Shown: piece by piece, positions 15,445-24,684 of the stretch
Layout of the letters: every line of letters begins with the position of its first letter
Position numbering within the stretch: position 1 is the stretch's first letter
Translations under genes and position numbers: made by a program
DNA from: Rhizobium sp. NLR16a
GTDB taxonomy: Bacteria > Pseudomonadota > Alphaproteobacteria > Rhizobiales > Rhizobiaceae
DNA length: 64,000 nucleotides
NCBI RefSeq assembly: GCF_017948245.1
Contig: NZ_CP072865.1
Coordinates: 3,311,501 to 3,375,500 of the forward strand
Direction: 5' to 3'
The notes under the pieces: model-generated
Told to the model about the DNA's origin: nothing
The model's input: only the letters and a program-made list of their open reading frames with translations
Database searches by the model: none

Positions 15445-17694
15445 CTAACTTGCGCGGCGAACAGGCTTCCCCGGGGTGGCCTTCGCCGGCGACAAGACAG
15501 GTTCCGGCAGCGTCTCTCCGGAAAGGCCGAATATCCCGACAATCCTCTTCCAGCGCTGTTCGGCTTCGCCGGAAAGCGCGCCGCGCACGTTCAAGACCTC
15601 ACGCAGGGAAGACAAGGCCTCGCGGCGAACACTCTCCTCCGCCGGCAATAGCCGTGGGATAGCGCTCACGGCAGCCTCTTCGTCGATCAGCAGCATGAGG
15701 AACTGGTCGCGGATCAAGGCCTTGAATTCCGCGAGCGTCATCGCCGGCATGCCGTCCTCGGTGCGCCGCATCCGGCGAATGGCGGCAAAGCCACGCTCAT
15801 CGGCTGCACCATTGGCCATGGCGACGTAGAGCAGGCTGCGCGCCAGACCTTCCCGAAGTCCGCCGTCCTCCATTTGCGCCTTGAGTTCCTCGATCCTCTC
15901 CTTGAGAACCTGCGCATGCAGCGCGGTCTTGCTTGCTCTGCGCTGCGGCCTGGTGTCAGACGGATCGATGCCGACTGCCGCCTGCAGGAGCGGAGACCCG
16001 TAGACGGAGAGGAAGGTCGCCTCGCTCAGCGCCTCGATCCCTTGACGCCATGCATCCAGCCCCGCAACGACCTGGCGTGAGAAGGCTTGCTCCAACGCCA
16101 GGAAGGGATTGTCGGCACGAACGGGACGGCGCTCTTCCGCCACATCGAGGGCGAGATCTGCAATCGGCGCCATCCAAGGATTGACGTCGCTAAACACCTC
16201 GTATTGCAGCCGGAGCGGATGCATCTCACGCAGATGCTTGGCCGCCCAATCCGGCGCCATTGCGCGGACGAAAGGCTGAAGGAAAGTCCGGTAGAGGGAC
16301 AGGTTGATCTCCGAGACCTTCGCAACGGTCGCAAAACGCCGGTCATCCGCGGCGTTATTGCAGCCGAGCGCGCGGATATCGTCCAGCGTCCTTGCCTCGC
16401 AGCGCATGATCCAATCACCCTCGACGAGGTCCCCGCCTACTGTCTCAGCGGTCTTTGCCTCGAAAATCGCCTCGTAGAGCCCGGGTGGCAGCGCATCGAT
16501 CAGATCGATATTGCTGGAGAATTCTCCATGCTCCTTGCGGGCAACGCTCGCGGACACGAAAATTCCGAGGTGACCGATCGTTTCGTGCACCGTGTAAACG
16601 ATCGTCTGGCCGTGTGAGCGTATCTCGTTCACATCGTCATAGAGATCCAGAATCCAGCCGAGCGCCTGCGCGGGCGGCGTGACGTTGTCTCCCTTCGAGC
16701 AGAAGACGACGATCGGCGTGCGGATGTTGCGAAGATCGATCGCCTCGCCCTTTGACGTCTTGATGCGGCCCGCGGCAAGATTGTTGCCGACGAAGAGTTC
16801 GTCGACGATGAACTGGATTTCCTCCGCGTTCAGATTGACGTGACCACCCCACCACTGCTCGAAACCGAGATAGCGTGGTGCCTCGGTGTCAATCTTCGAA
16901 TAGAGGTTATATTGCTTGGTCCATAGCGTGTTGGCCGGATTCTGGTTCTCGAAATTCTGCACCAGCCATGCGCCGTCGAACTGCCCGTGTCCGAGGTCGC
17001 TGGTGAGTGCGGTCATCCAAGTACCGCCAAGCAGTCCGCCGGTATATCGCATCGGATATTTGCCGCGTTCACCCGCCCAGTAGGAAAGTGGCGCGCCGGC
17101 AATGATGATCGAGCCGAACAGTTCTGAGCGCATGGCGGCCAGCATCATGACGGCCCAGCCCGCCTGGCAGTTGCCGATCACGCATGGCTTGGCGTCGGCC
17201 TGCGGATGCAGCGATATCACCTTCTCCAAAAAGATGGCTTCAGCCAGTGCAATGTCTTCGATCGTCTGTCCCGGCATCGGCTGCGGAAGAAAGCCAATAA
17301 AATAGCACGGGTGCCCGGCTCTCAGTGCAACGCCGATCTCGCTGTCAGCCTTGAAGCCACCGATGCCCGGCCCGTGTCCAGCTCTCGGATCGACCACGAC
17401 GAAAGGCCGGCGCTTTTCATCAATCTCTACCCCCTCAGGCGGGACGATCCGAACCAGCGCGTAGTTGACGGGCTTCTCGAGCGAACGTCCGTCAAGCACG
17501 ACCTCGGGCGTGAAGCTCAGGACATGCGGCGCGGTTGCTTCCGCATGGGCGCGATACTGGTTGCCGCGCTTGCGCATGACGTCCCAGAACAGCACGCTGC
17601 GCTGGGCGGCATCCAAAACATAGTCGAGGGCGTAACCGGCCGGACCGAACTGCGTGGCGAAACCGGCTGTGGGAAGATAGGAAGAATGCCGCAT
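15445..17694 (-). CDS. DUF3141 protein, PhaC-like alpha/beta hydrolase
   Basis: This protein has 749 residues. The first about 420 residues are an alpha/beta-hydrolase domain with a G-x-C-x-G nucleophile elbow in VIGNCQAGWAVMM, an acidic residue in VFCSKGDNVTPP and a His in ETIGHLGIFVS. This is the Cys-Asp-His arrangement of polyhydroxyalkanoate synthases rather than the Ser of lipases. The C-terminal half is largely helical, of unknown role. The ATG at 17694 has CAGGAGAT before it and starts the conserved part (MRHSSYLPTAGF), so the longer frame to 17820 is discarded. In Sinorhizobium the corresponding orfA heads a phosphate-stress operon with pta and ackA; no clear PHO box is visible here. 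Substrate unknown, probably hydroxyacyl-CoA. Confidence 0.8.
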   Translation of the reverse strand: MRHSSYLPTAGFATQFGPAGYALDYVLDAAQRSVLFWDVMRKRGNQYRAHAEATAPHVLSFTPEVVLDGRSLEKPVNYALVRIVPPEGVEIDEKRRPFVVVDPRAGHGPGIGGFKADSEIGVALRAGHPCYFIGFLPQPMPGQTIEDIALAEAIFLEKVISLHPQADAKPCVIGNCQAGWAVMMLAAMRSELFGSIIIAGAPLSYWAGERGKYPMRYTGGLLGGTWMTALTSDLGHGQFDGAWLVQNFENQNPANTLWTKQYNLYSKIDTEAPRYLGFEQWWGGHVNLNAEEIQFIVDELFVGNNLAAGRIKTSKGEAIDLRNIRTPIVVFCSKGDNVTPPAQALGWILDLYDDVNEIRSHGQTIVYTVHETIGHLGIFVSASVARKEHGEFSSNIDLIDALPPGLYEAIFEAKTAETVGGDLVEGDWIMRCEARTLDDIRALGCNNAADDRRFATVAKVSEINLSLYRTFLQPFVRAMAPDWAAKHLREMHPLRLQYEVFSDVNPWMAPIADLALDVAEERRPVRADNPFLALEQAFSRQVVAGLDAWRQGIEALSEATFLSVYGSPLLQAAVGIDPSDTRPQRRASKTALHAQVLKERIEELKAQMEDGGLREGLARSLLYVAMANGAADERGFAAIRRMRRTEDGMPAMTLAEFKALIRDQFLMLLIDEEAAVSAIPRLLPAEESVRREALSSLREVLNVRGALSGEAEQRWKRIVGIFGLSGETLPEPVLSPAKATPGKPVRRAS

Positions 17695-18237
17695 GCCAAA
17701 TCTCCTGTTCACCGCTCTTGGCCAGAGACTTATACTTGGATGATCATATTCTTGATCTGCGTCCGCTCTGTGAATGATGGCCGCGCTGTGGGCCATGCAC
17801 GCTCTTAGCACATGCAGCATAGGCGCAGCGTGGTGCCGGACAAACGTATCTTACGGTAGCATACGCGGCGGCGCGGCTGGCCTCATGAGACCGCAGCGGC
17901 TGGGGCGCCGCTCGGCATCAGACTTTCCGCAGCCGGTATTCTCGCTCATGCGTCGCGGGTCGAACTCGACATCGCGGATCATCGACCCTGTTACAGGGCA
18001 GCGAAGGCCGACTTCGCTCATCATATCCGGGATCCGCAAGTGTCTCCATCATCGTGACCCTCGCCGTCGCCGAGGCACAAGGGGGCATCCACGGTCGCTG
18101 GCGGCGGGACACTGAAGGATCTCAAGGCGCCTTCGATAAGCCATTGAGCCCAGGCGCGAACCCCCAGCCAATTTCCCTCAAATCTCCGATGAGCTCGGTT
18201 CCGCCGATAACATAGAACAGACAGCCTTGAGCTGCGG
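17695..18237. other. Gene-free upstream region of the DUF3141-pta-ackA-fabI operon
   Basis: About 540 bp without a credible gene. The half nearer the operon should carry its promoter. PhoB boxes of the CTGTCAT type were sought and not found; the closest string is CTGTAAC on the minus strand near 17991, which is not convincing. The right part holds the diverged repeat 18074-18180. Confidence 0.45.
18074..18180. repeat. Intergenic repeat, right member of the 12.1/18.1 kb pair, with att-like remnant
   Basis: A diverged direct copy of 12094-12205. At its right end CCCCAGCCAATT (18162-18173) matches 12 bases of the att-like repeats at 1.2 and 12.2 kb, followed by a similar pyrimidine tract. The remainder of the att-like block (TCATGCCGGAT and beyond) is missing here, so this looks like an older or partial copy. 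Confidence 0.5.
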
Positions 18238-19260
18238 CTATTCAAAGACAATGAGGCTCGCAGGGGTTGGCGGCATCGATTTGACCGTGACGCCGGTGAG
18301 GCCGGCCAGTTTTGCCATCTCGGCCAGTTCGCTTTGCTTGTAAGCCTGGCCGGCCGGTGTGCTGACGAGCATCTCCCAGGAGAAGGCCGCTGGAAAAGGC
18401 GGCGACACGCCATCTTCATTCGGCACGAAATCGACCGCGACGATCCGACCATCCGCTGCAAGGCTCGCGATGATCTTTCGCAACAGCGCGGCACATGTCG
18501 GCAAATCGAAATGGTGCAGAAAATTCGGAAGCAGGACGAGGTCATAACCAGCGCCCCAGTCGATCTCGAAGGCACTGCCGGCGATCGTCCGGTACCGGTC
18601 CGCGACGCCTGATTTTTCCGCATTCTGCCTCGACAGCTCCAAGACGGCCCCCCAGTCGACGGCGACGATCTCCGCGGATGGAAAGGCCCTGGCAATTTCG
18701 ATGCCGAAGACGCCTGGGCCTGCAGCGATGTCCAGGACCTTCTTGGGAGACATCGCCCAGCTGGAGATTTCCCCAGCCAGCAGTTTGGCGCTGAGCCCGG
18801 TGAAAGAGCCCATGCCACGCGCAAACTTCAGCCAGACGGGGTTGTCGGGCGACATGTTCGCAAGGCCCATCGAACCGCCGTTTCGCACGACGGACGTCGG
18901 ATCGCGCAGAAAATTATCGAGTACTTCTGGTGCGGCGGCGAACTCGACGGCAGAGCCCATATAGGCCGGCGAATTGCGATCGAGGAACGTACTGGTCGAG
19001 GGCGTCATTTTGTACTGTTCGCCCTCCTTGGTCAGGAAGCCATGGACCACAAGGTAATCGCAGAGGATGCGCACGCCACGCTCCGAGGCGGCTGTTGCCG
19101 ACGCCAGGACTGCCGGCGTCTTGCCCTCGCCAATATGTGTAAAGAGATCAAGTTCGATGGCCGCCCTGATCGCTGCCGTCTTTCGGCACGCAAACAGCGC
19201 ATCGACCACAAGTTCGGGCGACACTGCGCCGGCATGGGCGTGCTCGATGCTCGTTTCCAT
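18238..19260 (-). CDS. SAM-dependent O-methyltransferase (plant-OMT/hydroxyneurosporene type)
   Basis: The protein has 340 residues. An N-terminal winged-helix dimerisation domain (about 15-100: ALFACRKTAAIRAAIELDLF, then RGVRILCDYLVVHGFL) is followed by a Rossmann methyltransferase domain with motif I VLDIAAGPGVFGIEIA (about 173-188), the acidic residue of IVAVDW and the catalytic-region strand LVLLPNFLHHFD. This architecture belongs to the family-2 O-methyltransferases that methylate hydroxyl groups of small molecules. The gene stands alone between the DUF3141 operon and the polysaccharide locus, about 350 bp from either; its substrate is unknown. Confident on the enzyme class, not on the pathway. 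Confidence 0.83.
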   Translation of the reverse strand: METSIEHAHAGAVSPELVVDALFACRKTAAIRAAIELDLFTHIGEGKTPAVLASATAASERGVRILCDYLVVHGFLTKEGEQYKMTPSTSTFLDRNSPAYMGSAVEFAAAPEVLDNFLRDPTSVVRNGGSMGLANMSPDNPVWLKFARGMGSFTGLSAKLLAGEISSWAMSPKKVLDIAAGPGVFGIEIARAFPSAEIVAVDWGAVLELSRQNAEKSGVADRYRTIAGSAFEIDWGAGYDLVLLPNFLHHFDLPTCAALLRKIIASLAADGRIVAVDFVPNEDGVSPPFPAAFSWEMLVSTPAGQAYKQSELAEMAKLAGLTGVTVKSMPPTPASLIVFE

Positions 19261-19609
19261 GGAACCCTCCCAAGAAATTCGACCGATCTTGCCTGGCAGC
19301 GCCAGCAGCGGAAATTATGCGTATATTCGCCCCTCCTACAATACCCACCGCGCTAACCCTATCGGGTTCCCCGCCGCAATGATCGGGCTTGCTGCCGGTC
19401 GCCGATATTGTTCGAATTGCTCTTCCTCGCCGGTGGACTGTAATTCGGACCGGCTTTGGCGTTTATACCGACGCGTGGTGAAGCTTAGACACCAATGCGT
19501 TCCGGACCCGCCGGCCATAGGACCACGAGGCAATCGGAGGCTCGGCGACAGCGCTGTGTCGCGAATCAATGTGGGACAGAGAAAGTGCCGGCCCGCAGGA
19601 ACTCGGGCA
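19261..19609. other. Gene-free stretch between the methyltransferase and fcl
   Basis: About 350 bp. It should contain the promoter of the leftward methyltransferase gene and the end of the gmd-fcl transcript. No strong promoter, stem-loop terminator or repeat was recognised, and the short open frames have no ribosome-binding site. Confidence 0.4.
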
Positions 19610-20560
19610 TCAGGCCGCTGGATCAGATCCGTTTTCGCATTCGAGAAACCAAGCGTAAGTGGCTCTAATGCCGTCCTCAAGCGAAATGCTCGGTTTCCAG
19701 CCCATGTCCTGCAGCTTCTTGTTGCTCATCAGCTTTCGCGGCGTGCCGTCGGGCTTGGAAAGGTCATGGACGATCTCACCCTCGTAACCGACGATGCGGC
19801 GAACCAGACGCGTCAACTCGATGATTTCAAGATCCGTGCCCGAGCCGACATTGACATGCTGTGCGCCCGAATAGGTTTTCAGCAGAAACACCAGCGCGTC
19901 GGCGCAGTCGTCGACGTGAAGAAACTCGCGGCGCGGGGTTCCGGTGCCCCAGACAACCATTTGCGGGTCTCTGCGCAATTTCGCCGCATGCGCCTTGCGG
20001 ATCAGCGCGGGCAGGACATGACTGGAGTTCAGGTCGAAATTATCGCCAGGTCCGTACAGGTTGGTCGGCATCGCCGAAATGTAGTCACGGCCATATTGCT
20101 TGCGATAGGCTTCCGCGAGCTTGATACCGGCGATCTTGGCAATGGCGTACCATTCGTTGGTCGGCTCAAGCGGACCGGTCAACAGAGCCTCTTCAGGAAT
20201 CGGCTGGGGAGCGAGCTTGGGATAAATGCAGCTTGAACCCAGGAAGAGAAGCCGGTCCACCTCCGCCCGGTGAGCGGCTTCAAAGATGTTGGTTTGAATG
20301 ATCAGATTGTCGGAGATGAATTCGGCAGGATAGCTGTCATTGGCGAGGATTCCGCCAACCTTGGCTGCGGCGATTATGATCGCGTCCGGCCGGGTTGCTT
20401 CAACAAACTTCTCGACCTGGTCCTGGCGCTTCAAGTCGACCTCGGCGCGCGTGGCCGTGATGATCCTGCAATTTTCGGATTGAAGCCTGCGCACAAGAGC
20501 ACTGCCGACCATACCGCGATGACCGGCAACCCAGATCTTCTTGTTCGATAAGTCGTACAC
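19610..20560 (-). CDS. fcl: GDP-L-fucose synthase
   Basis: This 316-residue extended SDR epimerase/reductase converts GDP-4-keto-6-deoxy-mannose to GDP-L-fucose with NADPH. The nucleotide-binding GHRGMVGSALVRRL is at the N-terminus. The catalytic Ser lies in LFLGSSCIYPKLAPQPIPEE, and Tyr/Lys in EWYAIAKIAGIKLAEAYR, all typical of Fcl/WcaG. The start is the GTG at 20560, which follows the gmd stop directly. Together with gmd it supplies activated fucose for the surface polysaccharide made by the genes to the right. Confidence 0.93.
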   Translation of the reverse strand: MYDLSNKKIWVAGHRGMVGSALVRRLQSENCRIITATRAEVDLKRQDQVEKFVEATRPDAIIIAAAKVGGILANDSYPAEFISDNLIIQTNIFEAAHRAEVDRLLFLGSSCIYPKLAPQPIPEEALLTGPLEPTNEWYAIAKIAGIKLAEAYRKQYGRDYISAMPTNLYGPGDNFDLNSSHVLPALIRKAHAAKLRRDPQMVVWGTGTPRREFLHVDDCADALVFLLKTYSGAQHVNVGSGTDLEIIELTRLVRRIVGYEGEIVHDLSKPDGTPRKLMSNKKLQDMGWKPSISLEDGIRATYAWFLECENGSDPAA

Positions 20561-21622
20561 TCAGACCTCTTTCCGGCTGCCTTGAGCCTTCCAGTGCTTG
20601 ATATCCTCGCGCACCATCTCAGCGGCGAGTTCACGAACCGGGGTCTTATGGTGCCAGCCCAGATTCTGACGTGCCTTGGTCGGGTCGCCAAGCAGAAGAT
20701 CGACTTCCGTCGGGCGGAAATACCGGGGATCGATTTCCACAAGGCAAGCGCCGGAGGCGGCATCATAGCCCTTTTCGTCGACACCGGATCCCTTCCATTC
20801 CAAGGTGATGCCGACATCGGCAAAGGCCCACTCGACAAACTGGCGCACACGCGTCGTCTCACCCGTCGCCAAGACGTAGTCATCCGGCTTGTCCTGCTGC
20901 AGCATCAGCCACATGCCCTCGACATATTCGCGCGCATGGCCCCAGTCACGCTGGGCGTCAAGGTTCCCCAGGAAAAGCTTGTCCTGAAGGCCGAGGCTGA
21001 TGGCAGCCACCGCCATCGTGATCTTGCGCGTGACGAAGGTCTCGCCGCGAAGCGGGCTTTCATGATTGAACAGAATGCCGTTCGACGCGTGCATGCCGTA
21101 GGCCTCGCGATAATTCACGACGATCCAGTAGGCATAGAGCTTGGCTGCGGCATAGGGGGAGCGCGGATAGAACGGCGTCTTCTCGTTCTGCGGCACTTGC
21201 TGCACGAGACCGTAGAGTTCCGACGTCGACGCCTGGTAGAACCGGCTTTTTTTCTCAAGACCCAGGATGCGGATCGCTTCGAGCAGCCTCAACGTCCCGA
21301 TACCATCGGCATCGGCCGTATATTCCGGCGTTTCGAAACTGACGCCGACATGGCTTTGTGCGGCCAGGTTGTAGATTTCGTCAGGCTGAGTCTGCTGGAT
21401 GATCCGCAGCAGGTTGGTCGAGTCGATCATATCGCCATAGTGAAGGACGAAGCGTGGGTGGGCCTCATGCGGATCCTGATAGATATGTTCGATGCGGCCG
21501 GTGTTAAAAGATGATGACCGCCGCTTGATACCGTGCACCGTGTAGCCTTTGCTCAGAAGCAATTCGGCCAGATAGGCACCATCCTGACCAGTCACCCCAG
21601 TAATAAGCGCGGTTTTCGTCAT
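20561..21622 (-). CDS. gmd: GDP-mannose 4,6-dehydratase
   Basis: This 353-residue extended SDR enzyme makes GDP-4-keto-6-deoxy-D-mannose from GDP-mannose. [16 protein letters not shown] is the dinucleotide-binding loop, [15 protein letters not shown] binds the cofactor phosphate as in other Gmd proteins, STSELYG carries the catalytic Ser/Glu, and [11 protein letters not shown] the Tyr/Lys pair. [16 protein letters not shown] is a further Gmd hallmark. It is adjacent to fcl with no gap. The gene reads leftward; the divergent rmlB starts 184 bp away, so that gap probably holds both promoters. Confidence 0.94.
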   Translation of the reverse strand: MTKTALITGVTGQDGAYLAELLLSKGYTVHGIKRRSSSFNTGRIEHIYQDPHEAHPRFVLHYGDMIDSTNLLRIIQQTQPDEIYNLAAQSHVGVSFETPEYTADADGIGTLRLLEAIRILGLEKKSRFYQASTSELYGLVQQVPQNEKTPFYPRSPYAAAKLYAYWIVVNYREAYGMHASNGILFNHESPLRGETFVTRKITMAVAAISLGLQDKLFLGNLDAQRDWGHAREYVEGMWLMLQQDKPDDYVLATGETTRVRQFVEWAFADVGITLEWKGSGVDEKGYDAASGACLVEIDPRYFRPTEVDLLLGDPTKARQNLGWHHKTPVRELAAEMVREDIKHWKAQGSRKEV

Positions 21623-21806
21623 TTTTCACGTCGTCTTTCGATGCAATCTTCGGGAGGTGTTTATGGAAACGACCGAACCAGCGCAACCCCAATGTGACCG
21701 ACACCGGGGACAAACGAAATTCAGCATTGTCGATCTCTTCGGTTGACGGCGGATGGGCGCAATGAGACTAGAGCGTTCCATTTATCAGATGTCCAAAGGG
21801 AAAGAC

Positions 21807-22862
21807 ATGATCTTGGTGACGGGAGGTGCCGGCTTTATCGGTGCGAATTTCGTGCTCGACTGGCTTGCGCTTCACGATGAGCCGGTCGTCAACCTCGATG
21901 CCCTCACCTATGCCGGCAATCTTGAGAGCCTTAACTCCATCTGGAGTGACCCGCGTCATGTCTTCGTCAAAGGCAGCATTGCGGACTACGACCTTGTCGA
22001 CGCACTGCTCCGTTCCCACCGGCCTCGCGCCATCCTGAACTTCGCTGCCGAAAGTCATGTCGATCGATCGATCCATGGGCCAGAAGAATTTATCCAGACC
22101 AACATTGTCGGCACGTTTCGTCTGCTGGAGGCAATCCGGGGATTTCTTGCCTCACAGAGTGAAGACTTCCGGGAGAGCTTTCGCTTCCTCCACGTATCGA
22201 CGGACGAGGTCTATGGTTCGCTTGCTCCCGACGAGGCCGCTTTCAGCGAACATCGCAAATACGAACCCAATAGTCCTTATTCCGCGAGCAAGGCAGCGAG
22301 TGACCATCTGGTTCGCGCCTACCATCACACCTATGGCCTACCCGTTCTGACGACGAACTGTTCGAACAATTACGGTCCCTATCATTTTCCGGAAAAGCTT
22401 ATTCCCCTCGTCATCCACAATGCTCTGTCGGGGAAACAGATTCCGATCTACGGAGACGGGATGCAGGTGCGCGACTGGCTGTTCGTCAAAGATCATTGCA
22501 GCGCGATCCGGCGTGTTCTGGAGAGAGGAAAAGTCGGGGAAACCTACAATGTCGGCGGCAGGAATGAACTGACGAACCTGTCAGTCGTCAATACGCTCTG
22601 CGAAATTCTCGATGAATTGACGCCCCTGCCAAACGGCGCAAGCTACAAGGCCCAGATTTCCTTTGTGCGTGATCGGCCAGGTCATGATCGTCGTTACGCC
22701 ATCGATGCGGCAAAGATAGAAAGGGAGCTGGACTGGCGCCCTAGTGAGACCTTCGAGACGGGCATTCGCAAGACCGTCGAATGGTATCTCGCCAACGATG
22801 CTTGGGTAGAGAATGTGACAAGCGGCAGCTATCGACAGTGGATCGATCGGCAGTACCAATAA
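21807..22862 (+). CDS. rmlB: dTDP-glucose 4,6-dehydratase
   Basis: This 351-residue extended SDR dehydratase forms dTDP-4-keto-6-deoxyglucose from dTDP-glucose. TGGAGFIG (5-12) binds NAD, the catalytic Thr-Asp-Glu is 132-134 in STDEVYG, and Tyr158/Lys162 stand in [24 protein letters not shown] and [11 protein letters not shown] are RmlB hallmarks. The ATG at 21807 is preferred because AAAGGGAAAG precedes it; two upstream starts add a charged tail with no match to the family. It is the only plus-strand gene in the first half of the locus. Its partner rmlA lies 18 kb away at the head of the minus-strand operon. Confidence 0.93.
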   Translation: MILVTGGAGFIGANFVLDWLALHDEPVVNLDALTYAGNLESLNSIWSDPRHVFVKGSIADYDLVDALLRSHRPRAILNFAAESHVDRSIHGPEEFIQTNIVGTFRLLEAIRGFLASQSEDFRESFRFLHVSTDEVYGSLAPDEAAFSEHRKYEPNSPYSASKAASDHLVRAYHHTYGLPVLTTNCSNNYGPYHFPEKLIPLVIHNALSGKQIPIYGDGMQVRDWLFVKDHCSAIRRVLERGKVGETYNVGGRNELTNLSVVNTLCEILDELTPLPNGASYKAQISFVRDRPGHDRRYAIDAAKIERELDWRPSETFETGIRKTVEWYLANDAWVENVTSGSYRQWIDRQYQ

Positions 22863-22903
22863 CGAGGCGAGGAGAAGCGAGGCTCCTCCCCGCAATCGTG
22901 ACA

Positions 22904-23875
22904 TCAGTACCTGATGAAATTGTGCAGGAAGCTTATGACCGGCCGGGGTACATTGCTTTGCACCCATCGGCGCGCCTTAACCCGGAAAAAGGGACGAATG
23001 CCGCCGGAAAAGCCGGGAGAAACCGTCCTGATCGCTTTCAGGGCTTGCCTCAGAGCGCGTTCATAGACCCTGTAAGCAGCGTCGGGCTCCTCGCAGACGG
23101 CGGTGTAGAAAGCCGACAGCCGATCGAACATGCCATTGGTCAGCAACTGAAACTGGTGGAAGTGATAAAAGATCAGCGGCGAACCATCGACCTCGATCCT
23201 GCCTGATGCATCCTGCGAAAAATGCAGCTTTTCGTAGTTCCAGGGCGCGATTCCGGCTCCGGGATGCTCGATGATATGGCAATTCGGGTAGAGATCCGGC
23301 CATTCATCCAAATACTTCTGATCACCCATCTTGCCGTCTTCCAGGCGATAGTAGCACCATTCGATGCACTGCTCGCGCCAGCGAGTGAGGCAGCGCATTC
23401 CCTCTTCGTCGCGCCGGAAACTCACCCATTCGACGCAGAAACGGCCGTTAATTTCGCGATTCTGCAGCCGCGGAGCAAAACGGTGTTCGATAATGGCGAT
23501 GGAACTATTGCCGACTTCGTCGAAAATCGGACCGAGCGGTGAATAAAACAGCAGATCGGAATCGAGGTAGGTGATGAAATCAATGTCGGGATGCTGCTCC
23601 AGCAGGAAACTCGGCAGACACGGAGACAGGGTCCAGCAATATTCGGCGACGCCGCGCGATTTCTTGACTTCCAGAAGTTCCGGCGTCTCGAGATCAGCGA
23701 GTGGAATGCAGGTGATGTAGGACCTGTTGAGAGCGGTCAATATCTCCTGCGTCTGCTGGTCCATGCAAAGCACAAAAACATGCGCATCGGGGCACCACTG
23801 GACGAGGCTCTCCATCATGGCCATTCCCTTGATGAGATAGCCGTTGTCGAAAAGGGTACAGAAATAGTTCGTCAT
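22904..23875 (-). CDS. Glycosyltransferase, GT8-like fold
   Basis: The 323-residue protein starts MTNYFCTLFDNGYLIKGMAM, a typical opening for retaining glycosyltransferases of the GT8/nucleotide-diphospho-sugar group. The metal-binding DxD is seen as YLDSDLLFY, and QKYLDEWPDLYPNCHIIEHP with the later FYHFHQF resembles the acceptor side of these enzymes. No membrane span is present, so it works at the cytoplasmic face. The ATG at 23875 overlaps the stop of the methyltransferase gene as ATGA. It is the last gene of the 20-gene minus-strand operon and converges on rmlB with a small GAGGAG/CTCCTC stem between the two stops. Donor sugar unknown. Confidence 0.75.
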   Translation of the reverse strand: MTNYFCTLFDNGYLIKGMAMMESLVQWCPDAHVFVLCMDQQTQEILTALNRSYITCIPLADLETPELLEVKKSRGVAEYCWTLSPCLPSFLLEQHPDIDFITYLDSDLLFYSPLGPIFDEVGNSSIAIIEHRFAPRLQNREINGRFCVEWVSFRRDEEGMRCLTRWREQCIEWCYYRLEDGKMGDQKYLDEWPDLYPNCHIIEHPGAGIAPWNYEKLHFSQDASGRIEVDGSPLIFYHFHQFQLLTNGMFDRLSAFYTAVCEEPDAAYRVYERALRQALKAIRTVSPGFSGGIRPFFRVKARRWVQSNVPRPVISFLHNFIRY

Positions 23876-24684
23876 GATTGGGTTTGTTTCCTGCACAAAT
23901 AGGTGCGCATTGCATTGCCCTTACGACTGTCGTGCGGATCCACGTTCTCAGTTAGCGTGAACGTCGCCAGGACGTGCAGGCCGTGAACTCGAAAGATGTC
24001 CAATAGCTGCGGCTCGGAAAAATGGATCTCTATGGTCTCGACGCCATAGGCCTGTTTGCGGAAATACTTGGTCGGCTCGCCATAGACAACAGGCGTACGG
24101 TGAAAAATCACGTATTCCTTGGCAACACGGGCGCTCTCTGCGATCGCCGCGTCATAATCGGGGATATGCAGCAGACAACATCCTGAGACGACGACATCGA
24201 AAGCGTCATCCTGATAGTTGAGCCGCGTCGCATCCTCCACGTCGAACGACAGCCCGGGATAAATGCTGCGCGCCATATCGATGAAAGCATCGGAGTAATC
24301 GCAGCCGCGATAACGCAGCGGCAAGCCACTCACATCAAGCACTTCGGAATAATAGCCGCTGGAACAACCGATTTCGAGCAGCGAAGCATTAGCCGGAAGA
24401 TCGTCGATGCTGCGCAAAGCGGCGGTAAAGACATCGAATACATCAATGGAAGCGCCATTGCGGTATTCCTTCAGCTGGCGCTCGACGAGGGCTCTCTGGC
24501 GGGCGGGCAGATCACTTGCTTTCCAGGATGCAGCAAGGCGCGAACTTTCGCTGTCTCGACGAGCCGCCTCTATCTCGACATAGCGGGACGATACCGACGT
24601 CGTCGGCAACAGCCGATCATGCAATCGCTTCAACTGGCTCTTCATCCCCGGAAAGCGATTGAGACTTGTGCGCAGAAACGACAT
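23872..24684 (-). CDS. Class I SAM-dependent methyltransferase
   Basis: This 270-residue protein has a central Rossmann methyltransferase domain (about 95-200). Motif I is LLEIGCSSGYYSEVL, the acidic ribose contact is in YRGCDYSDAF, and the motif IV region is FDVVVSGCCLLHIPDYDAAI. The N-terminal 80 residues are helical and charged. It most likely O-methylates a sugar hydroxyl of the glycan or its lipid-linked precursor, as methyltransferases in O-antigen loci do. The start overlaps the previous stop by one base (TGATG) and the end overlaps the next gene, indicating coupled translation. Confidence 0.78.
   Translation of the reverse strand: MSFLRTSLNRFPGMKSQLKRLHDRLLPTTSVSSRYVEIEAARRDSESSRLAASWKASDLPARQRALVERQLKEYRNGASIDVFDVFTAALRSIDDLPANASLLEIGCSSGYYSEVLDVSGLPLRYRGCDYSDAFIDMARSIYPGLSFDVEDATRLNYQDDAFDVVVSGCCLLHIPDYDAAIAESARVAKEYVIFHRTPVVYGEPTKYFRKQAYGVETIEIHFSEPQLLDIFRVHGLHVLATFTLTENVDPHDSRKGNAMRTYLCRKQTQS

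Noticed and set aside
17695..18237. PHO box for the pta-ackA operon
   Set aside because: Expected from Sinorhizobium, but no CTGTCAT-type direct repeat was found on either strand.
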